Shown here piece by piece: positions 24,362 to 32,402 of a DNA stretch of 64,000 bases. Origin of the DNA: Actinomadura_E scrupuli (GTDB lineage: Bacteria; Actinomycetota; Actinomycetes; Streptosporangiales; Streptosporangiaceae); contig NZ_JBPCCU010000001.1 of assembly GCF_050971785.1 (NCBI RefSeq), positions 744,001 to 808,000 of the forward strand, read 5' to 3'. Each line of letters begins with the position of its first letter. Position 1 is the stretch's first letter. The position numbers and the translations under genes are program-made. Below the pieces are notes generated by a model, which saw only the letters and a program-made list of their open reading frames with translations, did not search any database and was not told the DNA's origin.

Positions 24362-25660
24362 TCAGACCTGGAACTCGGTGGGGATGGCGGCGTAGCCGCG
24401 GGAGAGCTGCAGGGAGTGCGAGGGCAGCTCCGCGAGGGCGAGGACGTGCCGCTCCCGGGCGGCCTTCAGCGGCTCCCGGTGCACCACCTCGCCGTCACGG
24501 ACCAGGGGGATCAGCAGGGGGCGGTCGTGCGGTCCCGGTTCGGGGCTGCCGGTGGAGACGATCTCCGCCTGGGCCGTGCCCGTGCCGTCGCGGTGCCGGA
24601 ACGCCCACTTGCGGCCGCCGATGCTGGGCTTGCCCACGGAGAGCTTGGCCACCGGCCGCAGCGGCGCGCCGGGGTCCGCGGAGTCGGCGCGGGCGACGAG
24701 TTTGTAGACCAGCGCCGCGGTGGGCGCGCCGGAGCCGGTGACCAGCGAGGTACCGACGCCGTACCCGTCGACGGGGGCCGCGGCCAGCGCCGCGATCGCG
24801 TACTCGTCGAGATCGCCGGTGACGACGATCCTGGTCTCGGGGGCGCCCAGCGAGTCCAGGAGGGCGCGCACCTCCCGGGCCACGGCCCCCAGGTCCCCGC
24901 TGTCCAGCCGTACGGCCCCCAGCGCTGGACCGGCCAGCTCCACCGCCGTGCGGACCGCCCGTTCGACGTCGTAGGTGTCGACCAGCAGCGTGGTGCCGGG
25001 CCCGGACGAGGCCAGCTGGGCCGCGAAGGCGTGCCGTTCGCTGTCGTGCAGCAGCGTGAACGCGTGGGCGCTGGTGCCCGCGGTCGGCACGCCGTAGACA
25101 CGGCCGGCCGCCAGGTTGGAGGTGGTGGCGAACCCGGCCAGGTACGCCGCGCGGGCAGCGGCAACCGCGGCCTTCTCGTGGGTGCGCCGGGACCCCATCT
25201 CGATCAGCGGGCGGTCGCCGGCGGCGTGCACCATCCGGGAGGCCGCCGAGGCGATCGCGCAGTCGTGGTTGAGCACCGACAGGGCCAGGGTCTCCAGGAG
25301 CACCGCCTCGGCGAACGTGCCCTCCACGACGAGGATGGGCGAGCCGGGGAAGTAGCAGTCGCCCTCGGCGTAGCCCCAGATGTTCCCGGAGAACCGGTAG
25401 TCCGAGAGCCAGGTGGCCGTGTCGTCGTCGACCACGCCGCTGGAGGTCAGGAACTCCAGCGCGGGCCCGTCGAAGACGAACGACTCCAGCGCGTCGAGGA
25501 GCCGCCCGGTGCCGGCGACCACGCCGTACCGGCGTCCCGCGGGCAGGTGCCGGGCGAACACCTCGAAGACCGACCTGCGCGACGCGGTGCCGCTCTTGAC
25601 GGCCCCTTGCAGCATGGTCAGCTCATAATGATCTGTGAGCAGCGAGCTTGGGACATTCAC
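24362..25660 (-). CDS. pncB: Nicotinate phosphoribosyltransferase
   Basis: A 432-residue enzyme that makes nicotinate mononucleotide from nicotinate and PRPP. The opening LLTDHYELTML, the catalytic-region His (IEMGSRRTHEKAA), the PRPP-binding RLDSGDLGA and GYGVGTSLVTGSGAP blocks are all intact. The start is GTG 25660, 7 nt after a TAGTGT -10 box; the ATG at 25693 lies upstream of that box and would not be on the transcript. It is divergent from clpS, 69 bp away. Confidence 0.95.
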   Translation of the reverse strand: MNVPSSLLTDHYELTMLQGAVKSGTASRRSVFEVFARHLPAGRRYGVVAGTGRLLDALESFVFDGPALEFLTSSGVVDDDTATWLSDYRFSGNIWGYAEGDCYFPGSPILVVEGTFAEAVLLETLALSVLNHDCAIASAASRMVHAAGDRPLIEMGSRRTHEKAAVAAARAAYLAGFATTSNLAAGRVYGVPTAGTSAHAFTLLHDSERHAFAAQLASSGPGTTLLVDTYDVERAVRTAVELAGPALGAVRLDSGDLGAVAREVRALLDSLGAPETRIVVTGDLDEYAIAALAAAPVDGYGVGTSLVTGSGAPTAALVYKLVARADSADPGAPLRPVAKLSVGKPSIGGRKWAFRHRDGTGTAQAEIVSTGSPEPGPHDRPLLIPLVRDGEVVHREPLKAARERHVLALAELPSHSLQLSRGYAAIPTEFQV

Positions 25661-25667
25661 GAGTGGA

Positions 25668-25673
25668 ACACTA
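25668..25673 (-). promoter_or_regulatory. -10 box (TAGTGT) of the leaderless pncB promoter
   Basis: On the minus strand TAGTGT is followed by 7 nt and then GTG 25660. This decides the pncB start in favour of 25660. Confidence 0.45.
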
Positions 25674-25729
25674 GGGCTCGGTGTGTGCACCATGGATGGG
25701 CAGGTCCATGCGGAGGAAGGGGGCTCAAG

Positions 25730-26023
25730 TTGACCGCGCCATCACCGGTCGAGATCGAGCAGCCCACGACGGACGAGGAGATGAGCCCCGACCGGCCGTG
25801 GCTGGCGATCGTGTGGAACGACCCGATCAATCTGATGTCGTACGTGACATATGTTTTCCAGACGGTTTTCGGTTATGCCAAGGACAAGGCAGAAAAGCTC
25901 ATGCTCGACGTCCACCACAAGGGCCGTGCCGTCGTGTCGAACGGCACCCGCGAGGAGATGGAACGCGACGTGGAGATCTTGCATTCCTATGGCCTCTGGG
26001 CCACGGTCAAGCGGGACGACTGA
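25730..26023 (+). CDS. clpS: ATP-dependent Clp protease adaptor ClpS
   Basis: A 97-residue N-end-rule adaptor that delivers proteins with bulky hydrophobic N-termini to ClpAP or ClpCP. The NDPINLMSYVTYVFQ strand-helix, GYAKDKAEKLMLDVHHKGRAVV and EEMERDVEILHSYGLWAT are the conserved ClpS blocks. The start is a TTG at 25730, chosen because GGAGGAAGGGGG ends 6 nt upstream and the resulting N-terminus matches other actinobacterial ClpS proteins. The first ATG (25782) would lose part of the conserved N-terminal extension. DUF2017 follows with no gap. Confidence 0.95.
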   Translation: MTAPSPVEIEQPTTDEEMSPDRPWLAIVWNDPINLMSYVTYVFQTVFGYAKDKAEKLMLDVHHKGRAVVSNGTREEMERDVEILHSYGLWATVKRDD

Positions 26024-26566
26024 ATGTCCAGAGGGTTCCGGCACGACGACGAGAAGCGGATCACCCTCGATCTGGTGGAGGAGGAGGCCGCGATTCTGCG
26101 CGGCCTGGCCGAGCAGCTGCTGGAACTCATGAGCCGGCTGCCCGACGGTGACCCGGGCCTGGCCGAGCTCGGGATCTCGGAGAACACCGAGATCCCCGAC
26201 GATCCGGTGCTGGCACGGCTGTTCCCCGACGGCTACCAGGAGGAGGATCCGGCGGCGGCCGTGGAGTTCCGCCGTTACACCGAGGCCTCGCTGCGCGACG
26301 GCAAGCGGGCCGCCGCCGAGACCATGCTGAAGAGCCTGAGCGGGGACTTCGGCACCGGCGGCAAGGTCATCCTGTCGGACGAGGAGGCCCAGGCCTGGCT
26401 GCGGGCGCTCAACGACCTGCGGCTCGCGCTCGGCACCCGGCTGGAGATCACCGAGGACTCCCACGAGCGGCTGGCCGCCCTCGACTGGGACGATCCGCGC
26501 TACGCGATGTTCGCGATCTACGACTGGCTGACGCTGCTCCAGGACACCCTCGTCAACAGCCTGTGA
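26024..26566 (+). CDS. DUF2017 domain-containing protein
   Basis: A 180-residue helical, acidic protein of the DUF2017 family, found next to clpS throughout actinobacteria. Its ATG directly follows the clpS stop (TGAATG), so the two are translationally coupled. It has a central LFPDGYQEEDPAAAVEFRRYTE block and a C-terminal LRLALGTRLEIT...YDWLTLLQDTLV block. No function is known; position suggests a link to Clp-dependent degradation. Confidence 0.92.
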   Translation: MSRGFRHDDEKRITLDLVEEEAAILRGLAEQLLELMSRLPDGDPGLAELGISENTEIPDDPVLARLFPDGYQEEDPAAAVEFRRYTEASLRDGKRAAAETMLKSLSGDFGTGGKVILSDEEAQAWLRALNDLRLALGTRLEITEDSHERLAALDWDDPRYAMFAIYDWLTLLQDTLVNSL

Positions 26567-26574
26567 GCCTTCAC

Positions 26575-26580
26575 TAAGCT
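26575..26580 (+). promoter_or_regulatory. -10 box (TAAGCT) of the leaderless mec promoter
   Basis: TAAGCT ends 7 nt before ATG 26588 and no ribosome binding site is present. It separates the clpS-DUF2017 unit from the cysteine genes. Confidence 0.45.
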
Positions 26581-26587
26581 TTGGGGC

Positions 26588-27004
26588 ATGCTGACCATCG
26601 AGCAGGCCATCGTTGACAAGATCATCGCGCATGCGCGCGCCGATCACCCCGACGAGGCGTGTGGCGTGGTCGCGGGGGCGGCGGGCTCGGACCGGCCCGG
26701 CCGTTTCATCCCGATGGAGAACGCCGAGCGCTCGCCGACCTTCTACCGGTTCGACTCCATGGAGCAGTTCCGGGTGTGGCGGGAGATGGACGACCAGGAC
26801 GAGGAGCCGGTCGTGATCTACCACTCCCACACCGCCACCGAGGCCTACCCCTCGCGCACCGACATCAGCTACGCCTCCGAGCCCAACGCCCACTACGTGC
26901 TGGTGTCCACCCGGGAGCCCGAGGACGTCGAGTTCCGCTCGTACCGCATCGTCGACGGCCAGGTGACCGAGGAAGAGGTCCGTGTCGTGGCGGCGTACGC
27001 CTGA
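26588..27004 (+). CDS. mec: Mec: JAMM/MPN+ zinc peptidase of CysO-dependent cysteine synthesis
   Basis: A 138-residue Mov34/MPN/PAD-1 family metalloprotease. The JAMM motif is complete: Glu23, then HSHTATEAYPSRTD with His79, His81, Ser89 and Asp92. In Mycobacterium tuberculosis, Mec releases cysteine from the CysO-cysteine adduct made by CysM. Here mec is followed within 500 bp by cysO and cysM, the same set. It may also have to trim the two residues after the CysO Gly-Gly (see cysO). Confidence 0.93.
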   Translation: MLTIEQAIVDKIIAHARADHPDEACGVVAGAAGSDRPGRFIPMENAERSPTFYRFDSMEQFRVWREMDDQDEEPVVIYHSHTATEAYPSRTDISYASEPNAHYVLVSTREPEDVEFRSYRIVDGQVTEEEVRVVAAYA

Positions 27005-27009
27005 CTCGG

Positions 27010-27015
27010 TAAACT
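27010..27015 (+). promoter_or_regulatory. -10 box (TAAACT) before a 34-codon leaderless ORF
   Basis: TAAACT ends 6 nt before ATG 27022. The same hexamer and gap precede the DUF3039 gene. It is probably the promoter for the cysO-cysM transcript. Confidence 0.45.
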
Positions 27016-27021
27016 GGACTC

Positions 27022-27126
27022 ATGCGGACGATCCAGCGGAGGGCGGGACACGTCTTCCCCGTGCCGCCTGTGCAGAACTTTCTGTTCGGGCACACGCGTG
27101 TCGAAGTCGTCTACGACTGTCTCTGA
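27022..27126 (+). CDS. Short leaderless ORF (34 residues) upstream of cysO, candidate leader peptide
   Basis: This ORF is too short for most gene finders. It begins with ATG 6 nt after a clean -10 box and runs 34 codons to TGA at 27126, ending in the sequence VYDCL. The N-terminus is basic (MRTIQRRAGH). The one Cys is second from the end. It lies 108 bp upstream of cysO. Cysteine-containing leader peptides that sense cysteine supply by ribosome stalling are known upstream of sulfur genes in actinobacteria; this could be one, though a single Cys codon is fewer than in those cases. It may alternatively be a stable small protein. Confidence 0.5.
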   Translation: MRTIQRRAGHVFPVPPVQNFLFGHTRVEVVYDCL

Positions 27127-27234
27127 CGCGTACTGCCGAGTTCCCGGTCAAACCCTCCCTCTCTGGAATTCCCCGGGCGCGTCGCCGTGTTGACACCGGT
27201 GGCCGGTCCGAACAACGCGAAAGTGAGCATTCCC

Positions 27235-27513
27235 ATGGCGATCGAGGTCCGGATCCCGACGATCCTGCGCAACCTCACCGACGGAGCCAAGGCGGTTGAA
27301 GGCAAGGGCGGCACGCTCGACGAGCTCTTCACCGACCTCGACGTCCGGCACCCCGGCCTGCGCGACCGGCTGGTCGACGACAAGGGACTGCGCCGGTTCG
27401 TGAACGTCTACCTCAACGACGAGGACGTCCGCTTCCTCGGCGGTCTCGACACCCAGGTCTCCGACGGCGACAGCGTCACCGTGCTGCCCGCCGTCGCCGG
27501 TGGCCGGCGGTGA
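27235..27513 (+). CDS. cysO: CysO: MoaD/ThiS-like sulfur carrier protein
   Basis: A 92-residue ubiquitin-fold sulfur carrier. In mycobacteria its C-terminal Gly-Gly is converted to a thiocarboxylate that CysM uses to make cysteine from O-phosphoserine. The sequence ends PAVAGGRR: two Arg follow the Gly-Gly, so the mature tail is not free in the primary product and a protease must remove them. The JAMM protein Mec is the obvious candidate, as shown for other carrier/JAMM pairs such as QbsE/QbsD. The stop overlaps the cysM start (GTGA). The ATG 27235 has only a weak ribosome binding site. Confidence 0.93.
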   Translation: MAIEVRIPTILRNLTDGAKAVEGKGGTLDELFTDLDVRHPGLRDRLVDDKGLRRFVNVYLNDEDVRFLGGLDTQVSDGDSVTVLPAVAGGRR

Positions 27514-28457
27514 GATTCGACTCCCTGCTGGACTCGCTCGGCGGTACCCCGCTGATCGGGCTGCCCAGGCTGTCCCCGTCCGGTGACGTACGCCTGTGGG
27601 CCAAGCTGGAGGACCGCAACCCGACCGGTTCGGTCAAGGACCGGGCGGCGCTGTACATGATCCAGCGGGCCGAGAAGGAGGGACGGCTCGCCCCGGGCTG
27701 CACCATCCTGGAGCCCACCTCGGGGAACACCGGCATCTCGCTGGCCATGGTCGCCAAGCTGCGCGGCTACAACGTGATCTGTGTCATGCCGGAGAACACC
27801 TCGGCCGAGCGCCGCCAGCTGCTGGAGATGTGGGGAGCGCAGATCATCTCCTCGCCCGCGGCCGGCGGGTCCAACGAGGCGGTCCGGGTGGCCAAGGGGC
27901 TGGCGGCCGAGCACCCGGACTGGGTGATGCTCTACCAGTACGGCAACGAGGCGAACGCCCTCGCGCACTACGAGACGACCGGCCCGGAGATCCTCGCGGA
28001 CCTGCCGACGATCACCCATTTCGTGGCGGGGCTGGGCACCACCGGGACGCTGATGGGCGTCGGGCGCTTCCTGCGCGAGCAGGTGCCGGACATCAAGATC
28101 GTTGCCGCTGAGCCCCGCTACGGCGAGCTGGTGTACGGCCTGCGCAACATCGACGAGGGCTTCGTGCCCGAGCTCTACGACGCCTCCGTGCTCACCACCC
28201 GGTTCTCGGTGCCGTCCCGGGAGGCGCTGCGGCGGACTCGTGAGCTGCTCGAGCAGGAGGGCATCTTCGCCGGCATCTCGACCGGCGGGGCGCTGCACGC
28301 CGCGATCGGGATGGCTGCCAAGGCGGTCAAGGCGGGGGAGCGCGCCGACATCGCCTTCGTGGTCGCCGACGGCGGCTGGAAGTACCTCTCCACCGGCGCC
28401 TACGCAGGCACCCTGGAGGAGGCCGAGGCCCGGCTCGAAGGCCAGCTCTGGGCCTAG
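27510..28457 (+). CDS. cysM: CysM: CysO-dependent cysteine synthase
   Basis: A 315-residue PLP fold-type II enzyme. The Schiff-base Lys lies in PTGSVKDRAA, the substrate loop is TSGNTGIS, and the phosphate cup is GTTGTLMG. Context identifies it as the CysM that uses O-phosphoserine and CysO thiocarboxylate rather than O-acetylserine and sulfide. The GTG start overlaps the cysO stop by 4 nt, showing coupled translation. The conserved C-terminal extension ending AEARLEGQLWA resembles that of mycobacterial CysM, where the tail closes the active site. Confidence 0.95.
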   Translation: MRFDSLLDSLGGTPLIGLPRLSPSGDVRLWAKLEDRNPTGSVKDRAALYMIQRAEKEGRLAPGCTILEPTSGNTGISLAMVAKLRGYNVICVMPENTSAERRQLLEMWGAQIISSPAAGGSNEAVRVAKGLAAEHPDWVMLYQYGNEANALAHYETTGPEILADLPTITHFVAGLGTTGTLMGVGRFLREQVPDIKIVAAEPRYGELVYGLRNIDEGFVPELYDASVLTTRFSVPSREALRRTRELLEQEGIFAGISTGGALHAAIGMAAKAVKAGERADIAFVVADGGWKYLSTGAYAGTLEEAEARLEGQLWA

Positions 28458-28490
28458 CCGGGCACCGCACGGGCGGTGGGTCCCGCTCGG

Positions 28491-28496
28491 CATACT
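28491..28496 (+). promoter_or_regulatory. -10 box (CATACT) of a leaderless promoter
   Basis: CATACT ends 6 nt before ATG 28503 with no ribosome binding site between them. Confidence 0.4.
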
Positions 28497-28502
28497 GGGG
28501 AC

Positions 28503-29351
28503 ATGACCTCATCGGCGGAGCCGCCGAGCCGGACCGCCCGCCTTCCGGAGTGGATCCCGCGTTCCCTCTCGGAGCTCCATGGTCCGCGTGCCGGCCGTGT
28601 CGAGCCGCCCCTGGACCTCTGCCGGTCTGGTTCCACCTCCTACCACGTGGACGGCTTCCGCCAGCGGGTGGCCCTCTACGAGCTGGTCATCGTGCTGCTG
28701 GAGGCCGGGCTCGGCCTGTGCGAGCAGTACGAGTTGTTCCTCGCGGGCGGTTATGCCATGAAGGCCCATGGTCTGGTGGATCGGCCGAGTAAGGACCTCG
28801 ACTTCGTGACCGCGAGCCCCCTCCCCGTGGACCAGCTCACGGAACAGGTCGCGGACGGCTACCGGGCACAGGGCTTCGTGGTGGAGACCGCGCCGGGCAA
28901 CCACCGTTTCGCCCGGCTTCTGGTGAGCGATCCGTCGACGGGCGAGTCCTGCGAGATCGATCTGATGAAGACGACGCTGCGGGTGTCCCCCATCGTGGTG
29001 AACTCGTGCCCGGTCGTCGGCTTCGACGACGCCGTCGGCCTCAAGATGCGCGCGGTGCACGATCGCGGGATCGCACGCGACCTCATCGATGCCGCCTCGC
29101 TCGCGGGCGAGTACGGCTTCGAGCGGCTCGAGTGGCTGGGCCGCTCACACGAACGGGATTTCTCGCTCGAGCGCCTGGCCTCGAGGCTGGAGGCCGCGGA
29201 GATCAGGGACGATGCCGAATTCGAGCAGTACGGCCTCGACCACGAGGAGATCCAGCGGATCAAGCGGTTCGCGGCGGAGTGGGCGCAGGACATCAACCTG
29301 CGGCTGCTGGAGGAGTCGGCCTTCGAGGCCGACGGCGCCGACCCCGACTGA
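28503..29351 (+). CDS. AbiEii/AbiGii-like nucleotidyltransferase, no antitoxin partner seen
   Basis: A 282-residue protein of the AbiEii/AbiGii nucleotidyltransferase-like family. The core has LAGGYAMKAHGL, then RPSKDLDFVTA with the metal-binding Asp pair, then the CEIDLMKTTLRVSP strand and a helical C-terminal half. In AbiE systems this subunit is a toxin that pairs with an AbiEi antitoxin. No antitoxin gene lies next to it: upstream is cysM, downstream the convergent DUF3825 gene. It may therefore be a domesticated relative or work with a distant partner. Confidence 0.8.
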   Translation: MTSSAEPPSRTARLPEWIPRSLSELHGPRAGRVEPPLDLCRSGSTSYHVDGFRQRVALYELVIVLLEAGLGLCEQYELFLAGGYAMKAHGLVDRPSKDLDFVTASPLPVDQLTEQVADGYRAQGFVVETAPGNHRFARLLVSDPSTGESCEIDLMKTTLRVSPIVVNSCPVVGFDDAVGLKMRAVHDRGIARDLIDAASLAGEYGFERLEWLGRSHERDFSLERLASRLEAAEIRDDAEFEQYGLDHEEIQRIKRFAAEWAQDINLRLLEESAFEADGADPD

Positions 29352-29368
29352 GCTGCGCGGCCCCGCCG

Positions 29369-30439
29369 TCACTTGGCGCTGAGCCACTCCTCGGGCCGGG
29401 CGATGAGGCGGGCGCGCGCGTAGGCCACGTCCAGGCCCAGCACCATCGTCGCCCGGTAGGCCTCGCCCTCCGAGGACACCATCAGTGCCACGTCCACCGT
29501 CTCCGGGGTGGTCAGCGCGAGGGGCAGCAGCAGCTGTACGCGCTCGGCCGCCGGATCCCAGCAGGGCACGGCGACGCGGTAGCTGCGCCGGACCCGCGCC
29601 TCGGCCCGCCGGACCGCGCCTTCCAGCACCAGGCTGGCCTGGTAGGGGTTGCTGCGCAGCGGGTCGGGCAGGCTGCCGAGGTTCTCCTGCGACTCCAGCA
29701 GGTGCTTCGGATTCACCGCCAGCTCACGCCGCCAGTCGTAGACGAAGTCGCCCGGCGACTCGGTGTAGGTGGCGAAGCCGGGCAGGTCGGGGAAGTGGTC
29801 GGGCAGTTCGCGCTCGGACTCCGGGTACCAGCCGGCCAGCTGCCAGGGCGCGCCGTCCGCGTTGCGGCTGGGCACGAACAGCCCGTAGATGGTCTCCTGC
29901 TGGGGGGTGGCCAGCCCGGTGTTGAACAGGCTGTAGGCGCCGTCGGGCGAGGTGATGACCTGGCGCTGCTGGTGCAGCCGTTCGAAGGTCCACTCGATGT
30001 ACTCCCGCAGCACCCACAGCTCGTCGTGCTGCGCGGCGCCCGGCACGCCACGGTTCGCCGACACCGGCCCGGCCCACGACTCGGACTCGGCGAAGCGGGC
30101 GAGCTGGTCGAAGCAGTCGTCCTCGCCGGCCGGGGGGCGCCGGTCGGGGTCGGAGCGGAGCGGGCCGAGGTCGGCGTGCTTGTAGAGAACACGCTGGAAC
30201 AGCCGTGACGCAGGCTGCGGGACCGGCTGGGGGGCCGCGGGCGGGGCCGCCGGCACCACCGAGTGCGCCGCCGGAGAGCCGCCCGCCGGCGGCATGCTCG
30301 GCGGCGGCACCGAGCCGGGTGCGGCGGGTGAGCTGGGAGGCGGGCCACCGGGCTGGAAGGCATCGCCCTCGCCGAGGAAGTTCTGGTGGAGTCGGCTGAG
30401 GTCGGTGTAGCCGGCGTGCTTCGATTCGTGCAGCGTCAC
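29369..30439 (-). CDS. DUF3825 domain-containing protein
   Basis: A 356-residue protein. Residues 1-75 are a Pro/Ala/Gly-rich, probably disordered tail. The rest matches DUF3825, with IEWTFERLHQQRQV, FNTGLATP, and the C-terminal blocks RRSYRVAVPCWDPAAERVQLLLPLAL and LGLDVAYARARLIA. DUF3825 proteins are of unknown function and often accompany RNA-binding or stress modules. The GTG start at 30439 is chosen for GGAGAAG 5 nt upstream. It is divergent from the thioesterase gene. Confidence 0.82.
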   Translation of the reverse strand: MTLHESKHAGYTDLSRLHQNFLGEGDAFQPGGPPPSSPAAPGSVPPPSMPPAGGSPAAHSVVPAAPPAAPQPVPQPASRLFQRVLYKHADLGPLRSDPDRRPPAGEDDCFDQLARFAESESWAGPVSANRGVPGAAQHDELWVLREYIEWTFERLHQQRQVITSPDGAYSLFNTGLATPQQETIYGLFVPSRNADGAPWQLAGWYPESERELPDHFPDLPGFATYTESPGDFVYDWRRELAVNPKHLLESQENLGSLPDPLRSNPYQASLVLEGAVRRAEARVRRSYRVAVPCWDPAAERVQLLLPLALTTPETVDVALMVSSEGEAYRATMVLGLDVAYARARLIARPEEWLSAK

Positions 30440-30610
30440 TGGTCTTCTCCGCGTCCGTGGATTCCCAAGAGTACCGATCTGTCGCATGGGTGTGATCTGT
30501 ATGCATTCCTACCGCATGTAGATCGGGCGGGCGGGAGGGATAAAGTGCCAACCGAACGGGATTCGCTGGGTGCGGCGCGGCTTCCCGCCGGGGCTGGAGA
30601 AGAAGGACAC

Positions 30611-31411
30611 ATGACGAGGTTCGACGACGCCACCACCGTGAAGCGCGTGCGGGACGGGCGCTACCAGGCCGAACTCGACGCCGGATTCTCCATCGGCACG
30701 GCCCCCAACGGCGGCTACCTGATGGCGGCCATGCTGCGCGCGGTCCTGGACGCGTCCCCGCACGAACACCCCGTCGCGACGAGCGCCAACTTCCTGCGGG
30801 TGCCCCGGCCCGGCGCCGCCGAAGTGTGGGTCGAATCACGGAAGACCGGCCGCACCGCGGCCACCTTCCGGGTCTCCCTCGTGCAGGACGGCGACTCGAT
30901 GGTGGACGCCACGGTGACCACGGGCACCCTCGCCGCCGCGGCCGAGCCGGTCTGGTCCGGTGAGCCGCCCGCGCTGCCCCCGGTCGAGGAGTGCCTCCAC
31001 TTCGAGTCCGAGAAGGGGGACCGCGGCTTCGCCGACCGGGTCGACATGCGGTTCAAACCGGCCACGATGGGCTGGCTCGACGGCCGGCCGACCGGGCGGC
31101 TGGAACAGGCCGCCTACTTCCGGCTGCACGAGGAGCAGGCCCCCGACGCGTTCGTGCTCGCCCTCGCGGTGGACGCCCTGCCGCCGGTGGTGTTCAACAC
31201 CGGCTCCTACGGCTGGGCCCCGACCGTCGAGCTGACCTGGCACATGCGCGCCGTACCGGCACCCGGCTGGCTGGCGGTGCACGGCAGCGGCCGGCTGGTC
31301 AGCGACGGCTGGTTCGACGAGGAGGCGGAGATCTGGGACTCGGCCGGCCGGCTGGTGGCGCAGAGCCGCCAGCTCGCCCGGGTCGGCCGCGGCAGGCCCG
31401 AGGGCGGCTGA
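30611..31411 (+). CDS. Acyl-CoA thioesterase family (double hot-dog, TesB-like)
   Basis: A 266-residue double hot-dog protein. The first hot-dog carries SIGTAPNGGYLMAAMLRA, where GGY...A is the family helix start. The second shows RLEQAAYFRLHEEQAPDAFVLALAVDALPP and SYGWAPTVELTWHMRAVPAPGWLAV. This is the acyl-CoA thioesterase II-like group common in actinobacteria; the natural substrate is unknown. Purine-rich GAGAAGAAGGA precedes the ATG by 4 nt. Confidence 0.88.
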   Translation: MTRFDDATTVKRVRDGRYQAELDAGFSIGTAPNGGYLMAAMLRAVLDASPHEHPVATSANFLRVPRPGAAEVWVESRKTGRTAATFRVSLVQDGDSMVDATVTTGTLAAAAEPVWSGEPPALPPVEECLHFESEKGDRGFADRVDMRFKPATMGWLDGRPTGRLEQAAYFRLHEEQAPDAFVLALAVDALPPVVFNTGSYGWAPTVELTWHMRAVPAPGWLAVHGSGRLVSDGWFDEEAEIWDSAGRLVAQSRQLARVGRGRPEGG

Positions 31412-31544
31412 GGCGCCCGCCCGGGCCGGTACGCCGCCCGGCCGGACGCCGCGGCGGTCGTTCAGGCTCCTCAGCAGGCAATGCCGCCGTCATGAAGCTG
31501 TGTGATGTAGAGCGCAGGACGCACTGTTACGGCAGGATGTCGCC

Positions 31545-31550
31545 TAGCCT
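31545..31550 (+). promoter_or_regulatory. -10 box (TAGCCT) before murI
   Basis: TAGCCT ends 8 nt before ATG 31559, compatible with a leaderless mRNA. No ribosome binding site is visible. Confidence 0.4.
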
Positions 31551-31558
31551 GTTGGACC

Positions 31559-32377
31559 ATGTCCAATGCGCCGATCGGGATATTCGACAGCGGAGTCGGT
31601 GGCCTCACCGTAGCCCGCGCCGTCCTTGATCAGCTACCCGGCGAGCCGATCCTGTACGTCGCCGACACCGCCCACCAGCCGTACGGCCCCAGGCCCATCG
31701 CCGAGGTCCGCGCCTACGCCCTCGACTGCCTGGACCACCTGGTCAAGGAGGGCGTGAAGATGCTGGTGATCGCCTGCAACAGTGCCAGCGCGGCGATGCT
31801 GCGCGACGCCCGGGAGCGCTACGACGTACCCGTCGTCGAGGTGATCTTTCCGGCCACCAGGCGGGCGGCCCGCGCCACGAGCAACGGCAAGATCGGATTG
31901 ATCGCCACCCGTGCCACCGTCACCAGCCGGTCCTACGAGGACGCGTTCGCCGCGGCTCCGCACATCCGGCTCACCAGCGTCGCGTGCCCGCGGTTCGTGG
32001 AGTTCGTCGAGAGCGGAGTGACGATGAGCGACGAGCTCCTCGACGTCGCCACGGACTATCTGCGACCGATCGTCGACGCGGGCTGCGACACCCTCATCCT
32101 CGGCTGCACGCATTACCCATTGCTTACCGGCGTCATCTCGTATGTCGTCGGGAACGGGGTCACACTGGTCTCGAGCGCCGATGAGACCGCTAAGGATGTC
32201 TACCGAGTGCTGCACGATCAGAACCTCGCCCGTGCCGAGTCGTCGCCCCCGCCTCTGCACCGTTTCCGCGCGACCGGCGACCCCGCCGTCTTCGCCGTGT
32301 TCGGCCGCCGCTTCCTGGGCCCGGAGATAGGCGACGTGGAAAATGCACTGACCTCTTCCGGCCAGGAAAGCCGATAA
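31559..32377 (+). CDS. murI: Glutamate racemase
   Basis: A 272-residue enzyme that makes D-glutamate for peptidoglycan. IGIFDSGVGGLTV opens the protein and supplies the catalytic Asp. The two catalytic Cys lie in IACNSASAA and LGCTHYPLL. The gene order murI - MBL hydrolase - rph - rdgB is conserved across actinobacteria. The stop overlaps a TAAGGT box (32375-32380) that may start a further transcript for the downstream gene. Confidence 0.96.
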   Translation: MSNAPIGIFDSGVGGLTVARAVLDQLPGEPILYVADTAHQPYGPRPIAEVRAYALDCLDHLVKEGVKMLVIACNSASAAMLRDARERYDVPVVEVIFPATRRAARATSNGKIGLIATRATVTSRSYEDAFAAAPHIRLTSVACPRFVEFVESGVTMSDELLDVATDYLRPIVDAGCDTLILGCTHYPLLTGVISYVVGNGVTLVSSADETAKDVYRVLHDQNLARAESSPPPLHRFRATGDPAVFAVFGRRFLGPEIGDVENALTSSGQESR

Positions 32378-32402
32378 GGTCGGATCGAATGAGGAGTGGA
32401 AT

